Shown: positions 45,448 through 57,293 of the stretch, one piece after another | Position numbering within the stretch: the first letter of the stretch is position 1 | Layout of the letters: the number at the start of each line of letters is the position of its first letter | Origin: Akanthomyces muscarius | Taxonomy: Eukaryota; Ascomycota; Sordariomycetes; Hypocreales; Cordycipitaceae | NCBI RefSeq assembly: GCF_028009165.1 | Contig: NC_079244.1 | Coordinates: 1,674,001 to 1,738,000 of the forward strand | Length of the DNA: 64,000 nucleotides | Direction of reading: 5' to 3' | Made by a program: the position numbers and the translations under genes | The notes under the pieces: generated by a model | What the model was told of the DNA's origin: nothing | Databases searched by the model: none | Seen by the model: only the letters and a program-made list of their open reading frames with translations

Positions 45448-46230
45448 GTGCGGCTTGCGTGGATGCACTCGCGCATGGAACTTTGGCCAACGAAGGATGC
45501 TGCTTTAATGACGATGGAATTTAATGGGATCTTGGCGTTTTCTTTCTCTGTACCCTCTCAAGAGCTTGTTTGATTTTCTCGCGTTTTGTTTTTTCAGTCG
45601 CTGCCGTCTTAATTGCCAGTAGCGACAAACCGTATCAAGAAGAGTACACTGTACACCTCAGTCGGTAGCGATCACACCTACGTAGAGCAGTCACACTCAT
45701 ATCTGTCCTAGCTGCTATTGAATCATGCACAAGTATTTCGGATATTTGCATTAAGTCCACTAAAAACACTAAGAAAAATAATTAAAAGGCCACTTAGGCA
45801 GGCGCCGACATGGACGGGTATACACGCATGAATATCTGGACCAGTCACTTTCCGCGACTACAAATATTTCTTGCCCTTCACACATTACCAGCCCGGCCAA
45901 GCCCAATGCCACTTTTCACCGTCACGGAGCCAAGTCGCCCTCATTCATTCTCGCCCCTGCATATTGCTCTCTCGACCATTCAGGCTACCATCGACGCTCC
46001 GTGCGCAAAGTTGAGGTCACTGGCCTCCCCAACGTCGTCGCATTCATAGACAGCTTTTTGTAACATATTCGGATAAAAGACTTAAATTCAAGCTCTGACG
46101 CGGCAGGTTCATACCGGTCTGCTCAGTTTCTGTTTCTTAATCAAAGAACAGAAAGACACAAACGCCCTAGGCTCAAGCATAAACAGACCAAGGTCCCCAC
46201 GTGGTATATACACTCCGCATGTGGATTGCT
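45448..46230. other. Intergenic between convergent genes
   Basis: 783 bp between stop codons of the BAX-inhibitor-like and septin genes. No gene seen. Confidence 0.55.
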
Positions 46231-47716
46231 TTACTCTTCTTGCTTGCCATTCTCGGCCAGGCTGTTGAGATTGGCCTGGGAAGAGGCCTCGCGCTGCATG
46301 CGAGCCTCGATCTCGCGAAGCTGCGACTCGCGGGCCAGGAGCTCCTGGCGCTTCTCGTTGATCTCGCGCTGGACCTTGAGCTCGATCTCGCGCAGCTTCT
46401 CCTCTTCGCGGCGGAGCTGCTCCTCCTTGAGACGGACAGACTGGGAGGCCAAGTCCTCGGGGTTCATGGAGCTGTCGACACTGTGGATGGGGTTAGTATT
46501 ATATAATCCAAGCACGGTTTTCGTCTGAAACTCACCCAGTGGCACCATCCACGCTCTTCGAGAGCTTCTCGGTACGGTAGTTCTCGTAAAGGAAGTCGTG
46601 GGTGATCTCCTTGAGGTCGGCAAGATGGCTGTGCAGCAGAGCAGAGCGAATAGCAAGGAAATCGGAGTGGCGAGGGTTGTCAACCTCGACAACACCCCAG
46701 GGATACTGACGAGCGCGAACCTTTCTACCGCCGATCTCAACCACGTCCTCAGAACCGACAATAGCGAAAGGCATGAGGCCGCGGAGCTCGGCATTCTCCT
46801 CAACGGTGTCCTCATCATCCTCATCGACATCGTAAGGGAAGTTGTAAACGGGGATTCTGTAGTGCTCGATGTCCTCCATGACGAGCTTCTTGGATTCAGC
46901 AAGCTCCTGGGGGGTGAGAGAGTCGGCGCGTCCGATGACGGGAATAACGTTGACACGGGGGGCAAGGCGCTTCATCAGCTCAATATCGAGTTCACGGAGG
47001 CTACTTTAAGTTAGAAACTGTGCGGCCGCTGAGATAAGCAGTAAACATACCCGTGACCGGTGGGAGTGATAAAGTACAGCATGGCATGCACACGGTTGTC
47101 TCTGAATCGCGGGTTACGCTTGATTCGAGACTCCTCAGCCAAAATATCGTCATATTGTCTCTCGAGGTAGCCGACAATCTCGGAAAAGCTAGCGAGTGTT
47201 AGCTTCTGGCTCCATAGTGCTTTATGTTGTTTTTGGGTCGGTTCGTACCTGGCCTCGTTGTCAATCTGGTCACCGAATCCGGGGGTATCGACAATGGTCA
47301 GGGAGATGCGGGTGCCCTCCTCATCGAGTTCTAGTTCTAGGCACGTATTAGAAATGTGGTAAGGTGAATGGGCCCCATTCAAATTGTATCGTACCGACTG
47401 TGACGGGCTTGATCTTGACACTGTCTTCGACGTGGGCATCGTGGGCATCATCCGCATCCTTGTGCTGGAGAACGTCCTGGCCGCAAAGGGTGTTGACAAA
47501 GGTGGTACGACCTAGGGCGCAATGTTAGCTGTGTCAAGGCGGGGCAGGGACAGAGCGATAGCCATTGCCCAATTCAATGAAAACCGGGGAGTATTGGCAC
47601 GTACCAGTTCCGGAAGCACCGCAAACCATCAGACAGAACTGAATACCCTTCTTGACATTCTTCTTTCGGCGGATCATCTGTAGCGGGGTGGGGTGGTCAG
47701 CTCTGTTTGATGCCAT
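46231..47716 (-). CDS. CDC11: Septin, Cdc11/AspA type
   Basis: Exons 47716-47605, 47511-47395, 47336-47249, 47188-47051, 47000-46536, 46480-46231 give 389 aa. GTP-binding filament protein of the septin ring at septa and growth sites. The P-loop GASGTGRTTF spans an intron, followed by DTPGFGD (G3) and GRAD (G4), the septin unique element, and a C-terminal coiled coil rich in Glu/Arg (KEEQLRREEEKL). GRTTF instead of GKTTF favours the Cdc11 group. The start is uncertain: a 5' exon with ATG at 47880 (MSSAAV) spliced to DHPTPLQMIRRKK would resemble orthologs better than MASNRADHP at 47716. Confidence 0.9.
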
Positions 47717-49168
47717 TGTAGCTCGCGATGCATCAAGCCGACAGCTCTTAAAATGCAATCAGGAAGCGTACTGCCATCCCGCACAGCCCGCAATGCCATC
47801 GGGGTTCGAGCTTCGCGGACTGACGATGCGGGCGTTGGCAAAAGAGACGGTACGTACAGCAGCGGACGACATCTTGACAAACGGTTCTTAGCCCCTGAGG
47901 CTTCTGGTAGTCGCGAATCGACGGTGGCGGTAAAATATAGGCTCGAGGCGAAGCAAGAACAAGAAGAATTCGCCTTGCTAAGAACCTAACGTGCGATGAG
48001 GTCGAGAATAAATGCTCGAGCTGTTGTTGTCACGACGAGGAAGGGGAGAAAACCGTTGGCGGAATGATGAATTGAGGAAGGGCTCAAGGGGATGGACAGA
48101 GAGCGGTGCGTGCTGGCTGCTAAAAGGGGAGAAGGTCGTGGGCGGGCAGAAAGATGAGAGGAGGCTAGGCTGGTTGGCTAGAGCAATCCCACGCCCGGAC
48201 CACGTAGCGTTAGTGCGACTGCGGGTGGCAGCTGTGAGCTCTAGCAGTTGCAGCGGGCGCGCCGCTGGCAAGGCCGTCCCAGGGGATATTTGGGATATTT
48301 TGGTGGGAAACAGCGCCAGTCAAGTTCACTGATCAGGGGCCACCCACTCACCATTCAAGTCCCACGCTGTGCTCAGTAGCTTGGTTGACCGCCCCTGCCA
48401 CCGCCCCCCAATCGTGTCCCCTCTCGTCCCCTGCAGCCCACCGTTTTTCCCGGGGAGTGGGTTCGAGGTCCTCCAGGACAGGGGACTTTGGCTGTCTTGT
48501 CTGGTACCTGATCTTTTGCGGCTAACCCTATGAGAGAAACCGGTACCGCTGCCCCGTGCGCCGACCTAGGTCAAGTATTTATCGACGCCAACCCCGAACA
48601 AGACTGCCTGTGGGCATCCATCTCCCTTTGGCCTATCATCTCCCAATCTTCCATTTCCACGTCCACGCAAACGTTGCTTTGTCGCTGGTCTTATTCCTCG
48701 GGCAAAAGCAACCAGGTATCGCCAATTTCGTCCAAAGTCATCGTTTCACTACTATTGTGGCGCCAACCAAGTGCCATTCTCATGCATCACCCTACAAAGC
48801 TACATGGCGAAAACGACGAGAACTAAAAAGTATCGCGAAATCTCAAGACTCCAAACATGCACATTAGCTTTGAGAGTATATACCTGTCTTCCACTCAACA
48901 CAAAGACTATATTTGCCTATTGGTAGGATCCCGGACTTCAGGAGCTAGGTCGACTCGCAAAAGCAAAACTGATGCACACGCTGTAATGAAAATAAGTCGA
49001 TACACATTTCGCAAAGATGAATGTTTCACTAGAAAAAAAAGACACCGAGCTCCTTGTCTTTAAAGTCTCGATTAAACCAATTCCATGATGCTCTATAGTC
49101 TACGGATATGTGCACCTCCAAATCCAGCACGCATTCTTCCTCGCGTCTATGTTCTCCTCTTTCCCATG
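47717..49168. other. Intergenic, no gene seen
   Basis: Contains the septin promoter (with a possible first exon near 47860-47880) and the 3' flank of FAD1. GC-rich around 48.2-48.5 kb, AT-richer to the right. Confidence 0.45.
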
Positions 49169-50165
49169 CTACCGGCCTCGACCCAGCCTCTCGTCCTCAT
49201 CTCGGGTCAAGTCATACGCCGGTCGAAACTTGCTACACTCGGCGTCCATGGCCAGCTTTGGGTTCGGTTTCGTGTTACTCGTGCCTCCCAGCGATGTGTA
49301 TCCGAGGTTATACAAATTGCAGTATGGAACCTCCAATTGGCGTAGAAACTGTCACTTTTGTTAGAAGCTCTTCTCTCTCTCTCTCTTTCTTCTTGCCTGT
49401 CAACCTACAATCCAGATATCCACGTAATGCCAATCAATCATGGGATTGACCCGCATAAACTGCGGCCAGCCCGCGTCTGTCGGGCTAAAGTGCTCCAGGT
49501 GCTCGCTGTACGGGTCGGTTCGCCGGGTGCCCATGAAGATGGCCTTGACCGCAGGCGTCTCGGCCAGGTACGCGTCCAGCGCGGGCCGCATGGCCATTGT
49601 GTACTCCTTCAGGTCCAGGTGGTACTCCTCCGTCGACTGCGCGACAAACTCGCCCATCTCGGGGAACGGGTCGGGCGGCGCAATGTACATGGCCTGGATC
49701 CGGGGCACACTGCCGTTCGGCGGCGACGGCGCAGACGTCTTGTTGGCCGTCGTCAGCGTCGGCAGACACGCCAGCAGAAGCACCAGCAGGCAGAGGCAGT
49801 CCTTTCCGCCATTATAAGAGAGCGACAGCTCCTCGAATCTAATCCCGCGGCGAAAACTCCGTCGTTAGCCCATCTTTCACGCTGTCCGTTTTCCCCCCTT
49901 TGCAGGCGGCGCGGGGTTAGCCGAACAAGGCTGGGCCGGGGTAGACCTACTTGTAACGCTTCAGCGCCTCCTCCACGACCTGCAGCGATATGCGTGTCTG
50001 TTCCTGTGTTCGCTTAATCGTCTCGTCCGCCGCAGGAGTGTCGAGAAAGGCCAGGACCTTGCGCCGCAGCTCGGCGCATACGGCCGGCAGCGTCGGTGCG
50101 CCGCCGTTCGCGGCCTCGGCGTGCGCTGCGCCGTTTGTCTGTATGCTCGGCATGTTTTGTGTCAT
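49169..50165 (-). CDS. FAD1: FAD synthetase (FMN adenylyltransferase)
   Basis: Exons 50165-49951, 49838-49409, 49348-49169 give 274 aa. Makes FAD from FMN and ATP. The PAPS-reductase-like fold shows [10 protein letters not shown] (pyrophosphate loop), [21 protein letters not shown], and [19 protein letters not shown]. Only after splicing do the family end blocks appear: [22 protein letters not shown] and [17 protein letters not shown]. The second intron (49408-49349) contains a CT-dinucleotide run. Length fits fungal Fad1. Start could also be the fifth codon (MPSIQTN). Confidence 0.92.
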
Positions 50166-50728
50166 TCCCTGGTATAGATCGCTGTGCCAGGTATAAATGC
50201 AGACTAGAAATGCAGGGTCGTATCGAGTGTCGAAGATGGGATGCTCTGGTTAAAGTTTGCTTGCCCGAGTCCGCCCTGTCATCCCCAAGTCCGGAATTTG
50301 GGGTCCGGGCTGATGCGCATGTCCCCCACAGAGCTTGTGAATGCTGCCTTTTCCCACCTCCGTCACGGCTAGAGTGGCTACTGCGCCACTTAATTGTCGG
50401 CGGGCCTCGGCAATGTACACACTAGCAATGACTCGCTTCCGCATGGTGAAGTGTGAAAGGATACTATGATAAAAACAGATATCATTAAAATAGGAAGCGC
50501 AATGCAACTACCGAAACTGTATAGTTTACAATAATTGGAAGTTTGGATTGGGATCCGCCAAGCATGCTGTGGGCATTTCAGTGGCAAGAATCATGATCGT
50601 AGCAAGAGAATGTAGTTTGACGTCTTTCGTCAAAATTCCACTGGCTCATATTATCTGGTTTGAATAGTATCATACTCAACCGGATCGTTGGTACCATGCT
50701 TCACATCAGCCTACCAAAGCTAAAACTT
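50166..50728. other. Intergenic, no gene seen
   Basis: Upstream of FAD1 and 3' flank of the second Zn2Cys6 gene. AT-rich to the right. Confidence 0.5.
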
Positions 50729-53110
50729 TTAAAATCCCGGATGCTTTTCCAACAGATATGCTCCCATACCTAAGGCCTCCCAATCCCACAATGCCGCGAA
50801 GTCATCGAGCTGCACCGGCTGATCTGTCCCCTGCTCTTCAAACTCAAATGCAAAGTCGTCACCGAGGGTGGCTGCTTGTTCAGCTGCCGCCGTCTCATCA
50901 TAACTATCCATGGGCCAGGGCGACAGTGACTCGTCAATGGTGCCATAGTTTGCCCTGTGTTCGTCGACAGAAGAAGTCCCCCGCACGCCGTCGGTAGATC
51001 CTTGCCAGCCATCCGACATGCTAGCTGGAGTAGATTCATCTCTGGTCATGCTTTCTGGCGATGTTTCAGAGCCTGTTTCTTCGGCTAGACCCGGACTTGA
51101 AGCTTTTGGTTTTGGCGATGTCGCGTCAGCAGCCGTCTTTTGTCTCTTTTGTATATTGCGAGCCGCATTGGGGCGCTGCAGCTTCGCCACAACCTGAGAA
51201 GCAGTGTCACGAGCGAATTTGGCTGTGGAAGATGTATGAGCTATTCGAGCAAACAAAGACACGGCGTTGTCGAGTTCCTTGTAGATTTCGTCTTTCTTGG
51301 TCATCGTGTTCTCCACGTCTTTCATAATGCACGTGCATAATAGGACAACCGTATCAAAGGCTGAACTTGTCATGAAATGATAACCGCCGCCATGCCGATC
51401 GACATGCTCAGCCCACAGAACGGCAACTCTTATATTCTTCACACAATACTTGATACCATCCGAGCAGATGTCTCTCTCTTCTTCTGATAAAGCAGAGGTG
51501 TATCCCTTCAGCATCACCGGTCGGATAGAAGCAAGTAGGAGGAAATATGCCATTGTGTACAGATAGTATCGGTTGAAAATGATCCACGGGTTTGTCGCAT
51601 CTTTGGATGTGTCTGGATTGTCAAACGCGTAGACCCGGGGGAACGCTCTGGCCCAATTCTCTACCGTGGCTTGGTATTTGCGTATCTGATTCGGTTCCAA
51701 ATTATTACTGTTCGGATACGTGGCGGCCAATTGCGAGATGAGCTGTGACTGTATCTTCATATGCAGCATTGGTGATGGTGAAAAGGCTTCCATGGTGAGA
51801 GCTGGGAGCACAACTTCAACAGCGGACCAATTGACAATAGTGGCACGGGCCAATCCAGCAGATATTTGCCTATCATATGATCAGAGCTTGCATGGAATTA
51901 ACAAATTAGCTAGGAGCGACTCACCAGTCCAAGATCTGGATGATACACCATAAGCGACGTCTCATTTCGCGTTCAAAGGAAGAAAGTTCGTGGAACGCCT
52001 TGTCCTTTTCTCGTACTGTAGCGGATTTATGTTAGTGTATAAATTCTTGGAGTATACAAGATTGGCTTTGCCCTCACCAAGTATCTGGCATTCTCGAGCG
52101 GCAGCGCTAAGTGCATGCCATGCTTCTGGGTATTTGGCCTGCGATATATACCAATAAGACGAATGAAGCATGCTCTGGCAGCTGTGCAAGTGGCTGTATC
52201 CAGGTGGCACCACGCTTCCCAATTCTCGGGCAAGGTTGTGGTATTTTTCTGATAACGGCTCTGTATGCTCGCCCAAGTCTCGCTGAATTACTGCCCTGAG
52301 CGATTCGTCGGCATGCTGAATGGAGCAAGCGCAGACGGTAAACAGCAACGCGGTAAATTGGAGCGCCACGGGTCTCTTCTCTTGCACTCTAGTCCACCAA
52401 CTCTGGTACTCGTCAAAGAATGCGGCTGGGTAGATAATATAAAATTGGTTATTGACGTTGTTGAAAAATATTCGAAGGAGCGAGTCTGCAATCGGTAGTT
52501 AGACGCGCAACAGTAGCACAAAGAGAAAGCAATGTACTAACCAACCCAGTGTCGTTTCGGGAATTCGTTCAATGCACGTCCAAGCGCGGCGCACGAAGCT
52601 GCGTCGGTCCAGTATTGGTTATCGTCTGGCGCATCTTTCTGTCATGGAAGTTAGTCTCTTTCCCATTGCCACGAGGAATCGTGGGCATGCCTTCTCTTCG
52701 AGGCCGAGGCCTGCCAGCATCTCGGCTGTGCTATATCCCAAACTTCCGGGCTGGAAGTCCGGAGCGGGAGGGACGATGTCTGCGTGAGCCTCGTCTGGAC
52801 TGGACTGGCGCTTGCGGTTCTGTGGCGCTGTTGATGCCTCCGCCGGCGCTTGCAAGGCGGGCAGGGCAAAGCGGCACTTGTCTGCCACTTTGCGCTTCAC
52901 GCAGTGGTTACACGGCCATTCTCGATTGCACTGCACAGAGCGACATTAGCGTCATGGTGTTGCCCGCCGGCTTCCCTGGCCAAGGCGTAAGAGCTTCATG
53001 GCTGTGGCAGCGCGGGGTCGCCAAGTTTGGTGTCGTACCTTTTGCTTCCTGCGTTGGCACTCGCTGCAAGACAGGCGGCTCCGCGGAGCCCTCGAGGGAG
53101 TGCTTTCCAT
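50729..53110 (-). CDS. Zn2Cys6 transcription factor 2
   Basis: Exons 53110-53039, 52930-52673, 52638-52542, 52485-52078, 52015-51925, 51869-50729 give 688 aa with every phase consistent. The zinc cluster C-x2-C-x6-C-x5-C-x2-C-x8-C (CSECQRRKQKC then NREWPCNHC) sits at residues 15-45, split by the first intron. The fungal transcription factor middle domain follows (IFFNNVNNQFYIIYPAAFFDEY, RRRLWCIIQILDWQ). An NLS-like KRQKT and an acidic C-terminal segment are present. Nuclear regulator, targets unknown. The second intron would be only 34 nt, unusually short. Confidence 0.83.
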
Positions 53111-54328
53111 TATAACGGCGCAGGTGCTTGCATGGCGTGTAGATGGCTAGAGGAAGAAGAGCTAGAGGATCTGTCAGCCTTGTCTACCAAGTCTACCAAC
53201 TTGTTGGGACAGTGCGGCAAACAAAGTTGGAATATTACCGGGGCCGTCCGAGTGTTAAAATCAATAGCTGCTTATAACAGCAAGTAACGTTAGTCGATCA
53301 GCATCTACGCGAGCTACGAAGCGGGCATCCACGTACGAGGAACTTGGCTTTCGTCCTGATTGTTAAAATTGGCAACGGAACAGTGCTGACCTGGCACAGC
53401 GGAGAGGCCACAGCTGGATCCAGGTCGCCGATGTAGTGTTACCATCAAGTGATGAATAACTAGTGTGACACTAACAGCAGATGCCAGTGTCAATATGCAG
53501 CAGCGCTAGGGTACTATTGATTGTGCATGTGGCTGAGAGTTGAAGGGACCAGCACAAGTGATTGTCCAGCTCGCAGCTTTGCTGTGAGCGCCAATAGATC
53601 GAGTAATGAGCTGATGCTCGAGACTGTCGGGAGCATTGAGAGGTAATGTAGAATGAACGATGCAAAGAAGGATGCAGGGCATTGAGTCCCGAGACACTGG
53701 GTGCTGCCGCTAGCCCGGAATGGCCTCGTTTCGTGGCCGAGCCCAGCATCGTCGCCAACTTGCTGGGGTTTGGGGGGCATCAATGCGCTGCGTGGCTGCC
53801 TGCCGCCTGCCCGCTCCAATGCCCTCCCGTCCATTGTTCAGCGGCTGAGCTGCCCGGGTTTTGGCGGGGCACCCAGCTGGGCAGGGCAGCTGACAGCACC
53901 TGCCCGCGGCCTGTCCAGGCCGTAAACCCTCGCTGTAGGTAGCTCCAGACAGGGCCGTGTTTTAGCGCGTTCGGCTGACCCGCCTAGCGCCACCGCATGC
54001 AAACACCACAAGCACCACCAGCGCCGGCATTCAGCACACCACCGTCACTGTCCATCTCAAACCAACGCCGCGCTTCCTATTGCACCTCACGACCTTCTTA
54101 TCCGCTCTGACTCTTTCTTCAGTCTGTCTATCCTCTACCTTTGTCAAGAGCCTCGTATCGACGGCTAGCAACTTAGCCACTCCCCTATATTCATCGTTTG
54201 TTTACCGCGCCACTGCCGCTTGAGACGGACTGAGCGCAGCCATCATGGCCAGCTGATGCTAAGACTGCCCACCATCAGCTGCTTTCAACCCCTCATCTTC
54301 GATCATATCAACGCCTCAGTCTATCACG
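53111..54328. other. Divergent intergenic region
   Basis: Promoter region shared by the Zn2Cys6 gene (minus) and the PROPPIN gene (plus). A C/T-rich segment lies at about 54000-54200. No gene seen. Confidence 0.5.
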
Positions 54329-55633
54329 ATGAACGTACGGCCACCTATAGAGTCGTCAAGCCCTACGGCGGTGTTGTCAGTCTCTTTCAACAACGATGCC
54401 AGCTGTTTCGCCGTCGGCCTTGAATCAGGCATCTGCAGTAAGTGCCAGTCGAGCCAGTGGCCGCCGACTACATCCCTTACTAACACCTGTAGTTTTTCAC
54501 ACAAAGTCATGTCTATTGAAGGCGTCAAGAGGTATTTGTTGACTTATTTCATAATCTTGGGTTGCAAACTTATTTTTTATATAGATTTCAATGCCGGTAT
54601 TGGCTTGGTTCGCATGATGGGCATGACCAACTATCTGGCCCTTGTCGGTGGCGGGCGCTTTCCGAAATTCGCCATGAACAAGGTTCGTCATATTAGTCCA
54701 ACTATTACATTATTTCTGCTCGACGCTAACTTTTCCCACTAGGCGATAATATGGGATGATATGAAGGGAAAGGCGGCGTTGGAGATTGCCGCCCTCAGCT
54801 CCGTCCGCGGCGTCCAGCTTGGTCGCGAACGCATCGCCGTGGTACTCCAGAGCAGTGTGCGCGTGTACTCATTTGCCAAGCCCCCCAGTCTGCTGCATGT
54901 ATACGAGACGTCAGACAACCTTTCGGGGCTTTGCTGCATGTCCGAGAAGAGGCTCGCCTTCCCCGGCAGAACCGATGGCCAGATCCAGCTCGTCGAGCTT
55001 GCCACCGGCAACGTCAGCATCATTCCAGCCCACTCCTCCGCCCTCAAAGCGATCCAGCTCAGCCCAGACGGCGAACTTCTCGCCAGCGCCAGTGAGACGG
55101 GCACCCTAATTCGGGTCTACTCGACCAGCAACTGTGCAAAGATTGCCGAGCTGCGTCGCGGCATTGACCCTGCCACCATTTACTCGTTGGCATTCTCCCC
55201 GTCTGGAGACTACCTGGCTTGCACATCTGACAAGTCCACCCTCCACATCTTTGACGTTCCTCACCCGCGACGCACGGCGCCTCATCGCAGTCAACAGCTC
55301 GGCGGCGGGAACGAGTCCGATCCTGGCAAATGGGGTATCTTGGGCAAGATTCCACTAATGCCGCGGGTCTTCTCAGATGTCTACTCCTTTGCCTCTGCAC
55401 CTTTTGAAGCGGGTGACGAAGGCATGATTGGCGGCATACCCTTTTCCGAGGCAACGACGCTGGGAACGACGAAACATTGCAAGGGCGTCATTGGCTGGAC
55501 GAGTAATGACAGCCTCGTTGTCATCGGTGCGGGACAAGATGCTCGATGGGAGAAATTTGCCATCACCGAGGGAGAGGATGGCAAACGATATTGCACGAGA
55601 GAAGGTTGGAAACGATACCTTGGAAATACGTAG
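54329..55633 (+). CDS. HSV2: PROPPIN, HSV2/Atg18 family
   Basis: Exons 54329-54437, 54493-54531, 54585-54682, 54743-55633 give 378 aa. Seven-bladed WD-type propeller binding PI3P and PI(3,5)P2 at autophagosome, endosome or vacuole membranes. The lipid motif is L-RRG at residues 219-222 (AELRRGID), and blade sequences such as AIQLSPDGELLASASETGTLIRVY and SLAFSPSGDYLACTSDKSTLHIF are clear. The compact size and LRRG fit the HSV2/WIPI3-4 branch rather than Atg18 proper, which is longer. Convergent with IST3, 104 bp apart. Confidence 0.85.
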
Positions 55634-55737
55634 TCAAGTACATATGTGTAACGAGTCTAGGCGGCTGGCGACCAGACCTGTTTTTGACGCTGGCGCGTTT
55701 TTTATTACTATATTGGGTATTCGTATTGCGTCTCTTT

Positions 55738-56764
55738 TTAATCTTCACTTCGTTTCGGAGAGCAGCTGCGACTTCTTCGCCTGTGACCTGTATCTGGTTC
55801 GTGATCTCTGCTCTTGTAGCTCCTGTGCCGGCGTTCGTCCTCCCGCTGTCGGTCGCGCCGTCCCTTGTCCCTGTCGCGGTCTCGCTCTTTCTCATCATCG
55901 CCACGGCTCCGGAGTCTGTGCTCTTTTGAGTCGTCATCGTGCCTCCTGCTTTTATGGCGCTCGCCGTCGCCGTCGTGTTGTCTGTCACTCCGATGGTCGC
56001 TGCGATGGTCGCTTCTGTGGCGATGGCGGCGCTCAGAGTCATCGTGGTCACGCCGAGACCGTCTCTTATCATCTTCATCATGCCTAGACCTGTGAGATCT
56101 GTGCGAGCGATGCTTGGGTTTCAACTCTTTTTTGCTGGCCCTCTCCCGCGCTTCCTCCACCTCCTTCTTCTTCTCCTCTATTAGGAACGCTTTCATCGGG
56201 TCATCGTCGTCGTGATCGTGTATCAGTTTCGCAAGATCGCGTTCTTCTTGGAGCATGGGCCGTTGCGGCGCCTCGTCCTGGTCGCTTTCGTCCTCGGAGA
56301 GCGGCTTGCCCTCTTTTCGCTGGAGGTCCTCCCATCCGACCTTGAACTCGTCTTGGTCTTCGTCATCGCGCATCGAGTATCTCGCATGGTCCACGCGCAC
56401 AAGACGCCCCCCGACTTCTGCGCCGCCGAGATTGTCCACAGCAAGATCGGTGCTCTTCTGGTTTTCGTACTTGAGCCACCCAAAACCCTTGGACTTGCCT
56501 GTTTCCTTGTCGCGCACGAGCTTCAGAAATACGGGCTCGCCAAATTGTGAGAATATGGTAATTATATCGCCTTCGGAGAGCTCGTACGGCAGGCCGCCAA
56601 AGTAAATGTATGCCGTGTCCCGGTAGTCGGTATGCCACGAGGCTTCGGGGGAGCTGTGCGCGCCTGGTTAATCTTGCAGTTACGGATGTTCATGATACTG
56701 TGACTTACATTCCATTCTCAATCTCCTTCCTATTCAGCGCCTGAATTGCTCGAATTTGATTCAT
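55738..56764 (-). CDS. IST3: U2 snRNP/RES component Ist3 (RBMX2-like)
   Basis: Exons 56764-56709 and 56653-55738 give 323 aa. Splicing factor of the RES complex on U2 snRNP. Starts MNQIRAIQALNRKEIENG as in orthologs. One RRM follows with RNP2 AYIYFGGL and RNP1 KSKGFGWLKY, then NLGGAEVGGRLVRVDH. The second half is a long Arg/Asp/Ser/His-rich tail (RSHRSHRSRH, RDRDRDKGRRDRQ), much longer than in yeast and typical of Pezizomycotina. The acceptor was set at CAG/CTCCCC to give ISPEASWHTDY. Confidence 0.92.
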
Positions 56765-57293
56765 CTTGTTATCGCTCAGCCCATCAACTGTTCTTTTTTC
56801 AGGTCCAAGTTTGTCGCAGGCAAAGCAGCCCACTTTTCGATCAAGCTCGCTGCAGCCTGTACTGGTACGCCGACGCAGGTGCACGCTCGCTAAACTAGTG
56901 AGCTCGCTGGTGCGCGTCATGTCCTGGCACTTACGCGGGTCAATTTCCGGACCGAGCTAACCAAAGCTCCTTACAGTCCAGCACCGACAAATCGCATTCC
57001 CCATTACGACGAGCGGAAATCACAGTTAGGCAGCTTTAACTTTGTGCTGGGTCTGTCGAGCCGCGCGAGTGTGTTTCGAAGCTGATAGCTGCGGCGATCC
57101 GTTCTAAGCAAACCAGGGCCAAGATGCGAGGCTCGTCGCCATAGAGGACCCCTGACAAGTGCACAGCTCTACGACACAAACACAACTCGCCAATCTACGC
57201 GTTTTTCGACCCCCCAATTCGGCCACGAATTTGCCCGACGTACTGCTTTCCATTGTCAAGACGAAAATATTCGAAACCTTCTACTGCAGCAGC
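56765..57293. other. Divergent promoter region IST3 / dynein LIC
   Basis: 529 bp between the two start codons. No gene seen. Confidence 0.6.
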
